Source: Clostridiales bacterium (lineage in GTDB: Bacteria; Bacillota; Clostridia; Oscillospirales; Butyricicoccaceae). Taken from it: 64,000 nucleotides of DNA. Numbering within the stretch: position 1 is the first letter of the stretch; each line of letters starts with the position of its first letter. Positions 33,907-43,192 of this stretch are shown one piece after another. Location: assembly GCA_004555915.1 (NCBI GenBank), contig SFJM01000008.1, positions 62,001-126,000 of the forward strand, written 5' to 3'. The translations under genes were made by a program, and so were the position numbers. Below the pieces are notes generated by a model. It did no database searches. It saw only the letters and a program-made list of their open reading frames with translations, and was not told the DNA's origin.

Positions 33907-34341
33907 ATGGCAAACTGTTTTTACTGTGATCCGGATCATGAAGGCCGCAAGGCGATTATGTTCCGTGTCGGCAAGATGAGAGAAGGCGTTCTGTATCTGT
34001 TCAAGGATCAGGCGCACAAGGGCCGTTGTGTTGTTGCTGTGGATGAGCATCTGGCTGAGCTTTCTGACCTGACGCCGGAGCAGCGCCATGCATATATGGA
34101 TGATGTTGCGGACGTTGCCGCTGCAGTCAAGAAGCTGTGGGGCTGCACCAAGATCAATCTGGGTGCATATGGCGACAAGCTGCCGCATGTGCATTTCCAT
34201 ATCGTTCCGAAGTACGAAGGCGGCTTTGAATTCGGCGGCGGTTTTGAAATCACCAACCCGAATCCGGTACATCTGTCTCAGGAAGAATATGATGAGATGA
34301 TGGCACAGCTGAAGGCTGAACTGAATATCACCAAAGACTAA
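33907..34341 (+). CDS. HIT family hydrolase
   Basis: A 144-residue histidine-triad protein, a small cytosolic nucleotide hydrolase or transferase. The catalytic HVHFHIVP motif is near residue 98 and an N-terminal CFYC pair with a following DPDHE may bind zinc. The start at 33907 has GAGGAGAGG upstream; the open frame extends 61 codons further upstream but without such a site. A TATACT box at 33833-33838 probably gives its promoter. A terminator follows. The natural substrate, for example an adenosine phosphoramidate, is not determinable here. Confidence 0.88.
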   Translation: MANCFYCDPDHEGRKAIMFRVGKMREGVLYLFKDQAHKGRCVVAVDEHLAELSDLTPEQRHAYMDDVADVAAAVKKLWGCTKINLGAYGDKLPHVHFHIVPKYEGGFEFGGGFEITNPNPVHLSQEEYDEMMAQLKAELNITKD

Positions 34342-34361
34342 AAGTTAACCTTATCAAAGAG

Positions 34362-34397
34362 AAGGACAGGGCATGGATGTGTTCTGTCCTTTTCTTT
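34362..34397 (+). terminator. Terminator of the HIT gene
   Basis: An AAGGACAG/CTGTCCTT stem (34362-34369 with 34384-34391) is followed by TTCTTTTT. Confidence 0.8.
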
Positions 34398-34455
34398 TTC
34401 CGGCGTTCTGTGTGCCAAATCCATTGTGTCCAGTTTGTAAAAATCCCCAATCTGC

Positions 34456-34484
34456 TTGAAATTCCTGCCTGTTCCGGCTATACT
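34456..34484 (+). promoter_or_regulatory. Promoter of the M50-scpAB operon
   Basis: TTGAAA (34456-34461) and TATACT (34479-34484) with a 17-base spacer. Confidence 0.72.
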
Positions 34485-34519
34485 ATATTCTAATATCGTA
34501 TGTATTTAGGAGCTTGTTT

Positions 34520-35161
34520 ATGTTTTCAAGTTATCTGAACAGCCAGATCATTCAGCTGCTGGTCAGCATTCCGGCCGTGCTGCTGTGCCTGAGCGTGCAT
34601 GAGGCATGCCATGGCTACATGGCATATGCTCTGGGTGATCCGACGGCCAAACATGCCGGACGGCTGACCTTTGATCCCATCCGTCATTTAGACCCCATCG
34701 GTACCATCTGCCTGCTGTTTTTCCATGTGGGCTGGGCAAAGCCGGTACCGGTCAATCCGTCAAATTTCAAGCATCCCCGGCGGGATATCGCGCTGGTATC
34801 CCTTGCGGGACCAATGTCCAATTTCCTGCTGGCGCTGATAGCACTGTTTTTATATTACCCGCTGCGGCTGGCGGAGTCCTCGATTGTCATGACCATTGCA
34901 CTGATGCTGTATATGGTTGCGGTTATCAGCATCGGACTGGGTGTATTCAACCTGATTCCGGTACCGCCGCTGGATGGCTCGAAGATTTTACTGTCCTTCC
35001 TGCCGCGGAAATATGAGTGGAAATTCGCACAGTATCAGCAGTTTATCCAGTTTGGATTGCTGGTATTACTGGTATTTGGCGTGCTGAATATGCCGATTCA
35101 CTTTTTTGTAAATATCATTTATCAGGGCTTGGCTTCGATTGTACTGGCGGTGCTGGGATGA
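34520..35161 (+). CDS. Site-2 protease family (M50) membrane metalloprotease
   Basis: A 213-residue multi-pass membrane protein with the zinc motif HEACH at residues 27-31 in the first membrane helix and an NLIPVPPLDGS motif near residue 147 supplying the third ligand, as in the small rhomboid-sized S2P group. It would cut membrane-embedded substrates such as regulatory protein anchors. AGGAG is 7 bases before the ATG at 34520; a TTG two codons earlier is less well spaced. It overlaps scpA by an ATGA, the usual order in clostridia. Confidence 0.88.
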   Translation: MFSSYLNSQIIQLLVSIPAVLLCLSVHEACHGYMAYALGDPTAKHAGRLTFDPIRHLDPIGTICLLFFHVGWAKPVPVNPSNFKHPRRDIALVSLAGPMSNFLLALIALFLYYPLRLAESSIVMTIALMLYMVAVISIGLGVFNLIPVPPLDGSKILLSFLPRKYEWKFAQYQQFIQFGLLVLLVFGVLNMPIHFFVNIIYQGLASIVLAVLG

Positions 35162-35916
35162 CGGAAAAAATGACCTTTCATCTGTCCGCCTTTGACGGGC
35201 CGCTGGATTTGCTTTTGCATCTGATTGCAAAAAACAAAGTCAATATTTATGATATCCCGATCTCCCTGATTCTGGAACAGTATATGGAGGTGCTGCGGGA
35301 GGCACAGTCGGCGGATATGGAGGTTGCCGGTGATTTTATCGCCATGGCAGCCCAGCTGATGCTGATTAAATCCCGCATGCTGCTGCCGAAGGAGAAGAAC
35401 GAGGCAGAGGAAGACGAAGACCCCCGTGCCCAGCTGGTGGAACAGCTGCTGGAATACCAGCGCATCCGTGTGGTGCAGCCGTTTTTCCGGGCACACGGTG
35501 AAGTGGGACGGGATATTTTCACCCGGCCGCCGGAGCCGTTGGAACGAAAGAAACAGTTTGAAGGTACATTGCCGCCGGAAAAGCTGCCGGATGCCGCACG
35601 ACGGATGCTTACCCGTATCGGACGAAAGCTGCCGCCGCCGGTCAGTGCCTTTTCCGGCATTGTGGGACGGGAACGTGTACCGGTACACACCAGAATTACC
35701 GCCATCCTGCTGCGATTCCGACGGAAGGCAACCCTCAATTTCCGCAGCCTGTTCCACGGCGCGGAGAGCCGGTCGGAAATCGTGGCAACCTTCCTTGCCG
35801 TGCTGGAGTTATCCAAGACGAACCGGATCCGTATTGACGGGGAAGGGGATGACACCACACTTACATTGTTTACCGGCAGGGAAAAGGAAGAAGTTCGGGA
35901 GGAACGCATTTCATGA
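35158..35916 (+). CDS. scpA: Segregation and condensation protein A
   Basis: A 252-residue kleisin that bridges the SMC dimer heads in chromosome compaction and segregation. The N-terminal FDGPLDLLLHLI motif near residue 13 and the C-terminal winged-helix that ends with TLTLF are typical. Its ATG overlaps the stop of the protease gene, and its own stop overlaps scpB, so the three genes are translationally coupled. Length is normal for the family. Confidence 0.94.
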   Translation: MTEKMTFHLSAFDGPLDLLLHLIAKNKVNIYDIPISLILEQYMEVLREAQSADMEVAGDFIAMAAQLMLIKSRMLLPKEKNEAEEDEDPRAQLVEQLLEYQRIRVVQPFFRAHGEVGRDIFTRPPEPLERKKQFEGTLPPEKLPDAARRMLTRIGRKLPPPVSAFSGIVGRERVPVHTRITAILLRFRRKATLNFRSLFHGAESRSEIVATFLAVLELSKTNRIRIDGEGDDTTLTLFTGREKEEVREERIS

Positions 35917-36467
35917 ATGAATTGTCGTGCCTGTTGGAGGGCATCTTATTTGCATCGGGAGAACCGGTCTATGCGCACAAGCTGATGCAGGTGCTGGGCG
36001 TGGATGCGGCGACGCTGCACGGTCTGGCACAGGAGCTGGCGGACAGCTATGATGCGGAAAAGCGGGGCTTTCAGCTGATCCGCCTGCAGGACAGCTACCA
36101 GATGGTTTCCCGTGCGGAATATGCGGATACCATCCGGCGGGCGCTGGAGGTGCGGCGCGCACCGTCCCTGTCCGCAGCTGCACTGGAGGTACTTTCCATT
36201 GTGGCATACCGCCAGCCGGTGACCCGGGCCTATATTGAACAGCTGCGCGGCGTGGACAGCTCGAATACCGTGCTGACCCTGCTGGATAAGGGCCTGATTG
36301 AAGGCTGCGGCCGTCTGGATGTACCGGGCAGGCCGATGATTTACCGTACGACTCCCGCATTTCTCCGAGCATTTTCCATTTCATCGCTGGATGAACTGCC
36401 GGAACTACCGGAGCTCAAGGAGCTGGAGGAAAAGCGTGAGGCAGAGCGGGCGGAGGCAGAGACATGA
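35913..36467 (+). CDS. scpB: Segregation and condensation protein B
   Basis: A 184-residue partner of ScpA that dimerises through two winged-helix domains and binds the kleisin within the SMC complex. Marks are LEGILFASGEPV at the N-terminus and the VLSIVAYRQPVTRAYIEQLRGV signature near residue 95. The acidic, Leu/Glu-rich tail after residue 155 is variable in the family. ATGA overlaps on both sides couple it to scpA and the DUF2953 gene. Confidence 0.94.
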   Translation: MNELSCLLEGILFASGEPVYAHKLMQVLGVDAATLHGLAQELADSYDAEKRGFQLIRLQDSYQMVSRAEYADTIRRALEVRRAPSLSAAALEVLSIVAYRQPVTRAYIEQLRGVDSSNTVLTLLDKGLIEGCGRLDVPGRPMIYRTTPAFLRAFSISSLDELPELPELKELEEKREAERAEAET

Positions 36468-37153
36468 TGGTACTCCGCATCCTGGGCATCCTGCTTGGTA
36501 TTGCGCTGGGACTCGTCATCCTGCTGACCGTGTTTACCCTGTGGGCACCCATGCGGGTGGAGCTCAGGCGGACTATGCCGGATGGACCGATCAAGCTGCG
36601 CGTGGGCTTTGGCCCGGTCAAACGGGTTTTCACTGTTGGAAAGCGGAAGAAAAAGCCCAAATCCCAGGAGCAGGAAAAGCCGAAAAAGGAAAAAAAGCCG
36701 AAAAAACAAAAGCAGCCCCAGGCACCGTGGTTCGATGTGAAGAAGCTGGATTATGCGGAAGCCTTTTCCCTGATGCTCACGCTGATTGACGATATGGCGG
36801 GAGCAATGACATGGGAAAAGCTGCATGTGACCCTGATTGTACACACATCGGATGCCGCGAAAACCGGAGAGCTGTTGGGAGCGTTAAGCGTAGCAGTCGG
36901 TAACCTGTATCCCTATCTGGAGCGTGCGTTTGTGCTGCAGGATATAAGGATTGTCCTCGATGCGGATTTTGACGCGGAGGAAACGGTCTGGGGTATGGAT
37001 ATTGCCATCATGACACGGCTGTCCCGCTTTGTGCACACCGGCTGGAAACGCCGGAAGGCGCTGTGGGCGCTGTGGAAATCCATCCGGACAACAAAAGAAG
37101 AACGGGAAACCTGGAGCCGGGAACATGCGGCTTCTGAACATGATAAAACGTAA
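36464..37153 (+). CDS. DUF2953 domain membrane-anchored protein
   Basis: A 229-residue protein with one N-terminal membrane segment (about residues 4-25), a very Lys-rich linker (residues 64-86), and a C-terminal DUF2953 domain with a YPYLERAFVLQDIRI-type strand. Relatives occur beside gerW in the scpAB region of spore formers, and it probably acts in sporulation or at the envelope, but no biochemical role is known to me. It overlaps scpB by 4 bases and precedes gerW by 18. Confidence 0.75.
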   Translation: MMVLRILGILLGIALGLVILLTVFTLWAPMRVELRRTMPDGPIKLRVGFGPVKRVFTVGKRKKKPKSQEQEKPKKEKKPKKQKQPQAPWFDVKKLDYAEAFSLMLTLIDDMAGAMTWEKLHVTLIVHTSDAAKTGELLGALSVAVGNLYPYLERAFVLQDIRIVLDADFDAEETVWGMDIAIMTRLSRFVHTGWKRRKALWALWKSIRTTKEERETWSREHAASEHDKT

Positions 37154-37171
37154 TGAAAGAGGGAATAACAA

Positions 37172-37621
37172 ATGGCAGAACACGGTGTAAATGGCCTGAT
37201 GGCTGAGACAATGGAAAAAATCCGCTCCATGGTGGATGTCAACACAATTATCGGTGATCCGATTGTTACCCATGACGGTACGACGTTGATTCCGATTTCC
37301 AAGGTTACCTTTGGCTTCGGTTCCGGCGGAACGGATTTCAAATCCCGCAACAGCAGTGATACCGCACCGCTGTGCTTTGGCGGCGGCGGCGGAGCCGGTG
37401 TCAGCATCTCGCCGGTGGCATTCCTGATTGTCAGCGAAGGAAATGCACGGATCCTGCCGGTTAACATGCCGGCGGACAACAGCACGGATCGTCTGATTGA
37501 GATGATTCCGGATGCGGTCAACGGCATTCAGAATTTCGTTTCCAACCGCCGGGGCAAGAAGACAGAGGAGCCTCAGGCACCGGTGACCGATGTAGCGGAG
37601 CCGGCTGAACCCACAGAATAA
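37172..37621 (+). CDS. gerW: GerW family sporulation protein (YtfJ-like)
   Basis: A 149-residue protein of the GerW/YtfJ family, needed for normal spore germination in Bacillus. The family's glycine-rich core is clear: a GFGSGGTDF segment near residue 49 and a run of five glycines near residue 71, followed by SPVAFLIV. The last 25 residues are an acidic Pro/Glu-rich tail. AAAGAGGGA precedes the ATG. It lies after the DUF2953 gene as in other clostridia and supports a spore-forming host. Confidence 0.9.
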   Translation: MAEHGVNGLMAETMEKIRSMVDVNTIIGDPIVTHDGTTLIPISKVTFGFGSGGTDFKSRNSSDTAPLCFGGGGGAGVSISPVAFLIVSEGNARILPVNMPADNSTDRLIEMIPDAVNGIQNFVSNRRGKKTEEPQAPVTDVAEPAEPTE

Positions 37622-37629
37622 AAGAAGAG

Positions 37630-37652
37630 GGGGAGCGCACAGCTCCCCTTTT
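37630..37652 (+). terminator. Hairpin after gerW
   Basis: A GGGGAGC/GCTCCCC stem is followed by TTTTCCC. The short T-run suggests partial termination before the carboxypeptidase gene. Confidence 0.5.
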
Positions 37653-37713
37653 CCCGTCAGGGGCATAATCCATCTGCTTTCCCCGTAGGATGAAGGCTGA
37701 GGGGGGATGGTGC

Positions 37714-38820
37714 ATGAAGGGAAAGCTGTTATTCTGTCTGGCCGTGGCAGCCATGCTGTGTGCCGGGCGCTGCATGGCATATTCCGCATCAGCCTATGCG
37801 GTGCTTTCCGCGGATACCGGCGTTTTGCTGGACGGGATGCAGGAAAACCAGCGCCTGCCCATGGCAAGCACGACAAAAATCATGACAGGCCTGCTGGCAG
37901 CGGAGGAAGCGGAGATTGACCGGATTATCACGGTGTCAGATACCTGTGCAGGCATCGAAGGCTCCTCTATGTATCTGCAGGCAGGGGAACAGCTGCCGCT
38001 GCGGGATGTACTGTATGGCCTGATGCTCTGCTCCGGCAATGATGCCGCGGAATGTATCGCGGAGGAATGCGGCGGGAGAGATGCTTTTGTTGCCCGGATG
38101 AATGCGCGGGCACAGGAGCTGGGGTTAAAGGATACCCATTTTGACAATCCCAGTGGGCTGGATGGCGCCACCCATTACACGACGGCATATGAGCTGGCAA
38201 GACTGGCGGCAGAAGCGTTGAAAAATGAAACCTTTGCAGAGGTTGTTGCGACAAAGTCCTATACCTCCGGCACACGCACCATGGTGAACCACAATAAAAT
38301 GCTCCGGCTGTATCCGGATGCCATAGGGGTAAAAACCGGTTATACCATGACAGCCGGACGCTGTCTGGTCAGTGCGGCAAAGCGGAATGGACGTACCGTG
38401 GTCGCCGTGACGCTCAATGACCGCAATGACTGGAATGACCATGTGCAGCTGCTGGATGAGGCCTTTGCAGGGATGCAGGAACAGCAGTGGGCAAAGCAGG
38501 GAGACACGGCATGCAGCATTCCCGTACAGACCGGTACTGCCGGCACCGTGGATGCGGTATATGCGGAGGATTTGTCTGCTTCCCTGCTGCAGAAGGAAAC
38601 GGCAGAGCTGGAGATATCCTGTGTGGATTTTCTGTATGCACCGGTGAAACCGGGAACCGTCTGCGGAACTGCTCGGGTGGTCTGCAGAGATATGGTGCTG
38701 TGTGAAACCCAGCTGCTCTGCGGCAGCGAAGTACAGTTGGATACCGCGCAGGAGGATCTCAGCAGGAAGGAACGGTTTCTGCTGTGGTGGGATCGCCTGC
38801 GCAAACGGGTTGTGACATAA
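37714..38820 (+). CDS. D-alanyl-D-alanine carboxypeptidase (DacB/DacF type)
   Basis: A 368-residue exported serine peptidase that trims the terminal D-Ala from peptidoglycan pentapeptides. It has a signal peptide ending near residue 25, the STTK active-site motif at residues 52-55, SGN near 110 and KTG near 210, followed by a C-terminal beta domain. There is no obvious C-terminal membrane anchor beyond a basic amphipathic end (RLRKRVVT). Location after scpAB and gerW matches the dacB/dacF neighbourhood of spore formers, suggesting a role in spore cortex or growth. GAGGGGGG is ahead of the ATG at 37714. Confidence 0.9.
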   Translation: MKGKLLFCLAVAAMLCAGRCMAYSASAYAVLSADTGVLLDGMQENQRLPMASTTKIMTGLLAAEEAEIDRIITVSDTCAGIEGSSMYLQAGEQLPLRDVLYGLMLCSGNDAAECIAEECGGRDAFVARMNARAQELGLKDTHFDNPSGLDGATHYTTAYELARLAAEALKNETFAEVVATKSYTSGTRTMVNHNKMLRLYPDAIGVKTGYTMTAGRCLVSAAKRNGRTVVAVTLNDRNDWNDHVQLLDEAFAGMQEQQWAKQGDTACSIPVQTGTAGTVDAVYAEDLSASLLQKETAELEISCVDFLYAPVKPGTVCGTARVVCRDMVLCETQLLCGSEVQLDTAQEDLSRKERFLLWWDRLRKRVVT

Positions 38821-38841
38821 AAAAGAAATGAGTTGAGACAG

Positions 38842-39534
38842 ATGAAAATTACCATCATTCACGGACAGAGCCATCATGGCTCTACCTGCCATATCGCACG
38901 GATGCTGGCGGAAAAGCTGCACGGTAATATCACGGAAATTTTCCTGCCGCGGGATTTTGACTGCTTTTGTACCGGCTGTACCAGCTGCTTTATGCAGGGA
39001 GCAGAGAGCTGTCCCCATTACGAGAAGCTGCAGCCGGTTACACAGGCGATTGACGAAGCGGATGTGCTGATTTTTGCCAGCCCGGTGTATGTATATCATG
39101 CCACCGGTTCCATGAAGGCATTGCTGGACCATTATGGCTACCGCTGGATGGTGCACCGTCCGGCGGCATGTATGTTCCATAAACAGGCGGTATGCATTTC
39201 CACAGCAGCGGGAGCCGGCATAAAATCCACCAATAAGGATATGGCTGACAGCCTGTTTTATTGGGGTGTGGCACGGATTTACCGGTATGGCATGGCAGTC
39301 AATGCGGTGTCATGGGATGGAATACCGGCGAAAAAACGGGCAAAAATAGAAGCAGATACCGATAAGCTGGCAAAGAAAATTCTGGCACGGCAGGGGCATG
39401 TGGTACCGTCGTGGAAGACCAGGGCGGTTTTCACAGCGATGCATTTCGTACAGAAAAAGGGCTGGAATGAAGTGGACGCGGCATATTGGAAGCAACAGGG
39501 CTGGACGGGTTCCAAACGTCCATGGAAGGAATGA
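38842..39534 (+). CDS. NADPH-dependent FMN reductase family flavoprotein
   Basis: A 230-residue flavodoxin-fold protein of the iron-sulfur flavoprotein/FMN reductase group. The N-terminal IIHGQSHHGST loop (residues 5-15) would bind the FMN phosphate, and DFDCFCTGCTSCF near residue 46 carries a compact cysteine cluster typical of the family. The C-terminal 60 residues are extra and basic. It starts 21 bases after the carboxypeptidase stop with a poor ribosome site. Its electron donors and acceptors are unknown. Confidence 0.78.
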   Translation: MKITIIHGQSHHGSTCHIARMLAEKLHGNITEIFLPRDFDCFCTGCTSCFMQGAESCPHYEKLQPVTQAIDEADVLIFASPVYVYHATGSMKALLDHYGYRWMVHRPAACMFHKQAVCISTAAGAGIKSTNKDMADSLFYWGVARIYRYGMAVNAVSWDGIPAKKRAKIEADTDKLAKKILARQGHVVPSWKTRAVFTAMHFVQKKGWNEVDAAYWKQQGWTGSKRPWKE

Positions 39535-39537
39535 CAG

Positions 39538-40272
39538 ATGCAGGAACGCTTACAGAAAATTTTATCCGGCGCGGGAATCTGCTCCCGGCGGGCAGCGGAG
39601 AAGCTGATTGCATCCGGCGCGGTGACGGTCAACGGCGTGACGGCGCAGGTGGGGGACCGGGCTGACCCGGAAGCCGATACCATCTGCGTTGACGGACGAC
39701 CGGTGGGTGGGCATGAGGCATTACATACCATTATGCTGTATAAGCCCGCAGGCGTTGTCACAACCATGTCGGATGAGAAAAATCGAAAGACCGTGGCAGA
39801 GCTGGTGCGGCAGTGCCCGGCCCGGGTGCTGCCGGTGGGCAGGCTGGACCAGTATTCGGAGGGATTGCTGCTGCTCACCAATGATGGTGCTTTGCTGGAT
39901 GCCCTGACCCATCCGCGGTACCATGTGGACAAGACCTATGAGGTAACCGTGCGCGGACCGCGCGAACGGATTCCGGAGCTGGGAAAGCCGATGGACATTG
40001 ACGGTTATACCATCCGTCCGGCACAGGTGCAGGTGTGCCGGAGCAATCCGGACCATACCCATGTGCTGCATATCACGATTCACGAAGGCCGAAACCGGCA
40101 GATTCGGAAAATGTGCGCACAGTGTGGCTTTCGGGTGCTGCGGCTGTGCCGTATTGCAGTGGGAGAGCTGAAGCTGGACAAAGAGCTGCGTCCGGGGCGC
40201 TGGCGGGAGCTGGCACCGGAGGAAATTGCGGCACTTTGGAAAAAATCCGGCGCAGCCCAACGGGAAAAGTGA
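39538..40272 (+). CDS. Pseudouridine synthase (RsuA/RluB family)
   Basis: A 244-residue rRNA-modifying enzyme with an N-terminal S4 RNA-binding domain (residues 1-60, RLQKILSGAGICSRR) and a catalytic domain with GRLDQYSEGLLLLTNDG, whose Asp near residue 103 is the nucleophile. The HEGRNRQIRKMC motif near residue 181 is typical of RluB/RsuA. It likely makes a single pseudouridine in 23S or 16S rRNA. It lies 3 bases after the flavoprotein gene, so the two are co-transcribed. Confidence 0.92.
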   Translation: MQERLQKILSGAGICSRRAAEKLIASGAVTVNGVTAQVGDRADPEADTICVDGRPVGGHEALHTIMLYKPAGVVTTMSDEKNRKTVAELVRQCPARVLPVGRLDQYSEGLLLLTNDGALLDALTHPRYHVDKTYEVTVRGPRERIPELGKPMDIDGYTIRPAQVQVCRSNPDHTHVLHITIHEGRNRQIRKMCAQCGFRVLRLCRIAVGELKLDKELRPGRWRELAPEEIAALWKKSGAAQREK

Positions 40273-40313
40273 AGCGATTCCTGCATAAATTTTGCAATCT
40301 GCACGAGAAACAC

Positions 40314-40342
40314 TTGCATTTTTATCCATCAACAGATACAAT
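40314..40342 (+). promoter_or_regulatory. Promoter of the RpiR-type gene
   Basis: TTGCAT (40314-40319) and TACAAT (40337-40342), 17 bases apart. Confidence 0.65.
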
Positions 40343-40389
40343 AATAATGTGGACAAATACAAATTTTGCGAGAGTTTGAGGCAGTAATT

Positions 40390-41253
40390 ATGAATGATTT
40401 AATGAGCAAAATACAGAATAATCTGTCAACCTTTTCAAAAGGACAGCGGCTGATTGCAAAATACATCATTGAACACTACGACAAGGCTGCATTTCTCACT
40501 GCAAGCAAGCTGGGAGCGACTGTTGGTGTCAGTGAATCGACGGTTGTGCGTTTTGCAACGGAACTGGGCTATGGCGGTTATCCGCAGCTGCAGAAGGCAC
40601 TGCAGGAAATGATTCGCAATAAGCTGACAGCAGTACAGCGTATGGAGGTCACCAGTGACCGTATGGGTGACCAGGATATCCTGCGCTCGGTCCTGTCCTC
40701 TGATATTGATAAAATCCGCATGACACTGGATGAAATTGACCGCAGCTCCTTTGAGGCGGCGGTTGAGGCCATTCTGCACGCGCGGAATATATATATTCTC
40801 GGTGTGCGTTCCTCCGCATCCCTGTCCGGCTTCCTGGGCTTCTATTTCAATCTGATGTTTGACAATGTAAAACTGATCCATACCAACAGCGTCAGTGAAA
40901 TTTTTGAGCAGATTCTGCGTGTGGGTGACGGGGATGTTGTCCTGGGCGTGAGCTTCCCGCGGTATTCCAAGCGCACGCTGAAGGCACTGGAATATTCCAA
41001 AAAGTCCGGTGCAACGGTGATTGCGCTGACAGACAGCCGTCTGTCGCCGCTCAGTCAGACGGCGGATTATACGCTGCTGGCCAAGAGCGATATGGCATCC
41101 TTTGTGGATTCCCTTGTGGCGCCGCTCAGCGTTGTCAATGCGCTGATTGTGGCCATCGGTATGCGCAAGCAGAAGGAAATCAGTGAAACCTTTACCCATC
41201 TCGAGTCCATCTGGGACGAATATGAGGTTTATGAAAAACTCGACAACGAATAA
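40390..41253 (+). CDS. MurR/RpiR family transcriptional regulator
   Basis: A 287-residue regulator with an N-terminal HTH_6 DNA-binding domain (about residues 1-75, VGVSESTVVRFATELGYGGYPQLQ) and a C-terminal SIS sugar-phosphate-binding domain (about 120-250, ILGVRSSA and SFPRYSKRT). Such proteins respond to phosphosugars, for example N-acetylmuramic acid 6-phosphate. The ATG at 40390 has GAGG upstream; a TTG eight codons earlier is possible. No sugar operon is nearby: it heads a unit of house-keeping genes and overlaps the flavoprotein gene, so its target may be elsewhere. Confidence 0.88.
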   Translation: MNDLMSKIQNNLSTFSKGQRLIAKYIIEHYDKAAFLTASKLGATVGVSESTVVRFATELGYGGYPQLQKALQEMIRNKLTAVQRMEVTSDRMGDQDILRSVLSSDIDKIRMTLDEIDRSSFEAAVEAILHARNIYILGVRSSASLSGFLGFYFNLMFDNVKLIHTNSVSEIFEQILRVGDGDVVLGVSFPRYSKRTLKALEYSKKSGATVIALTDSRLSPLSQTADYTLLAKSDMASFVDSLVAPLSVVNALIVAIGMRKQKEISETFTHLESIWDEYEVYEKLDNE

Positions 41254-42496
41254 TACAAAGAAGATCACAGTGGCTGTTGTGGGTGCCGGCGCCGCCGGAC
41301 TGATGGCAGCCGGAACGGCAGCCCTGCAGGGAGCAGAGGTATTGCTGTTTGAGCATAATGAAAAAGTGGGCCGGAAGCTGGCGATTACCGGCAAGGGCCG
41401 CTGCAATGTCACGAACAACTGTGATATGCAGGAATTCTTGGCGCATGTGCCGCAAAATCCCCGGTTTCTGTACAGCGCATTGGGTGCGTTTTCCGTACAG
41501 GACACCATGGATTTCTTTGAGCAGCAGGGTGTGCCGCTGAAAACCGAACGCGGCAATCGGGTGTTCCCGGTGTCTGACAACGCAAGGGATATCGTGGATG
41601 CCCTGTTTTACTGGGTGCGCAAATGCGGCGTGACCATTCTGCGGGAGGAAGTGACCGATATCTGCGCGGAGGAAGCCGGTGTCACCGGCGTGATGGCAGG
41701 GGGGCGCAAGCACAACGCAGACCGTGTGATTGTGGCAACGGGTGGCAAATCCTATCCGCTGACCGGCTCTACCGGTGACGGCTATGTCTGGGCGGAAAAG
41801 CTGGGGCATACCGTGACACCGCTGCGTGCGTCGCTGGTTCCGCTGGTGAGCCCGGATAAGGACTGTCCGCGGCTGCAGGGGCTTTCCCTCAAAAATGTGT
41901 CGCTGACTATTTTTGAGAACAACAAAAAGCTGCATGAGGGCTTTGGCGAAATGCTGTTTACCCATTTTGGCCTTTCCGGCCCGTTGGTGCTCAGCGCGTC
42001 GTCCCATATGCGCAAATGGGACAAGGCATCCTATCGGGCGGAAATTGATTTCAAGCCTGCGCTGGATGAGGCGGCACTGGATAAACGCATCCTGTCGGAT
42101 TTTTCCCAGGAGCTGAACACGGATTTCCGCAATTCGCTGGGCAAGCTGCTGCCACGCAAGCTGATTCCGATTGTGGTGGAGCGGTCGGGCATTGACCCGC
42201 ACCAGAAGGTAAATGGGATTACCAAAAAGCAGCGGCAGGCTCTGGTACGGCAGCTTAAGCATTTTGAGGTGGCAATCAGCGGACCGGGTCCGATTCGGGA
42301 TGCCATCATCACCTCCGGCGGTATTTCCGTCCGGGAGATTGTACCAAAGACAATGGAATCCAAAAAGGTTCCCAACCTGTATTTTGCCGGTGAAATCATG
42401 GATGTGGATGCCTATACCGGCGGCTTCAACCTGCAGATTGCATGGTCAACCGGCTATCTTGCGGGATATCACGCCGGTCAGGAGATAGAAGAATAA
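41222..42496 (+). CDS. HI0933-like NAD(P)/FAD-dependent oxidoreductase
   Basis: A 424-residue flavoprotein of the HI0933/YhiN family. The FAD-binding GAGAAGLMAA motif begins near residue 19, followed by the family signature KVGRKLAITGKGRCNVTN near 45, and the GEIMDVDAYTGGFNLQIAWSTG segment near 395 closes the FAD site. Its reaction is not established in the family. The gene starts inside the end of the RpiR gene; ATGs at 41222 and 41231 are both possible. It is followed 14 bases later by cmk, the common clostridial order. Confidence 0.88.
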   Translation: MRFMKNSTTNNTKKITVAVVGAGAAGLMAAGTAALQGAEVLLFEHNEKVGRKLAITGKGRCNVTNNCDMQEFLAHVPQNPRFLYSALGAFSVQDTMDFFEQQGVPLKTERGNRVFPVSDNARDIVDALFYWVRKCGVTILREEVTDICAEEAGVTGVMAGGRKHNADRVIVATGGKSYPLTGSTGDGYVWAEKLGHTVTPLRASLVPLVSPDKDCPRLQGLSLKNVSLTIFENNKKLHEGFGEMLFTHFGLSGPLVLSASSHMRKWDKASYRAEIDFKPALDEAALDKRILSDFSQELNTDFRNSLGKLLPRKLIPIVVERSGIDPHQKVNGITKKQRQALVRQLKHFEVAISGPGPIRDAIITSGGISVREIVPKTMESKKVPNLYFAGEIMDVDAYTGGFNLQIAWSTGYLAGYHAGQEIEE

Positions 42497-42510
42497 AGTG
42501 AGGGTATGTT

Positions 42511-43188
42511 ATGAAATCAATTGCGGTTGCTATTGACGGCCCGTCCGGTGCCGGAAAAAGCACGATTGCACGGGCGGCAGCGGGACATCTGGGCTTTGTC
42601 TATGTGGACACCGGGGCGATGTACCGTACCATTGGCCTTGCCGTATGCCGTGCGGGCGTGCAGCTGGGAGAAACGGAAAAAATCCAGTCGGTACTGGATG
42701 CGGGACTGCAGGTCAGCCTGCGGTATCAGGACGGTGTGCAGCATGTCCTGCTGAACGGTGAGGATGTGTCCGGTCTGATCCGCACGCCGGAAATGTCGAA
42801 ATATGCGTCCTTTGTGTCTGCTGTTCCGGCGGTACGGGCCTTCCTGCTGGACACCCAGCGGGAAATGGCGCGGACCCACAATGTCATTATGGACGGACGG
42901 GATATCGGCACCGTGATTCTGCCGGATGCGGAGGTCAAGATTTTCCTGACTGCATCCCCGGAGGCACGCGCGCGCCGTCGGTTTATTGAGCTGCAGGAAA
43001 AGGGCGAACAGGTCACTTATGAGGATGTGCTGACAGATATGATCCAGCGGGACCATGACGATGAGACCCGTGCGGCAGCACCGCTCAGACAGGCGGAGGA
43101 TGCCGTACTGGTGGATACCAGTGACCTGACGCTGGAGCAGTCCATGGAGGCTGTGGAAGCCGTTGTCCGCCGTGCGCTGGAGGACTGA
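42511..43188 (+). CDS. cmk: Cytidylate kinase
   Basis: A 225-residue kinase that phosphorylates CMP and dCMP. The P-loop GPSGAGKST is at residues 10-18, DTGAMYR near 33 and MDGRDIGTVILP near 127, with RRRF in the lid region. Length is normal. It begins a classic run, cmk-plsC-ispH-rpsA, that is conserved across clostridia, and its stop lies 4 bases before the plsC start. Confidence 0.95.
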   Translation: MKSIAVAIDGPSGAGKSTIARAAAGHLGFVYVDTGAMYRTIGLAVCRAGVQLGETEKIQSVLDAGLQVSLRYQDGVQHVLLNGEDVSGLIRTPEMSKYASFVSAVPAVRAFLLDTQREMARTHNVIMDGRDIGTVILPDAEVKIFLTASPEARARRRFIELQEKGEQVTYEDVLTDMIQRDHDDETRAAAPLRQAEDAVLVDTSDLTLEQSMEAVEAVVRRALED

Positions 43189-43192
43189 GCCG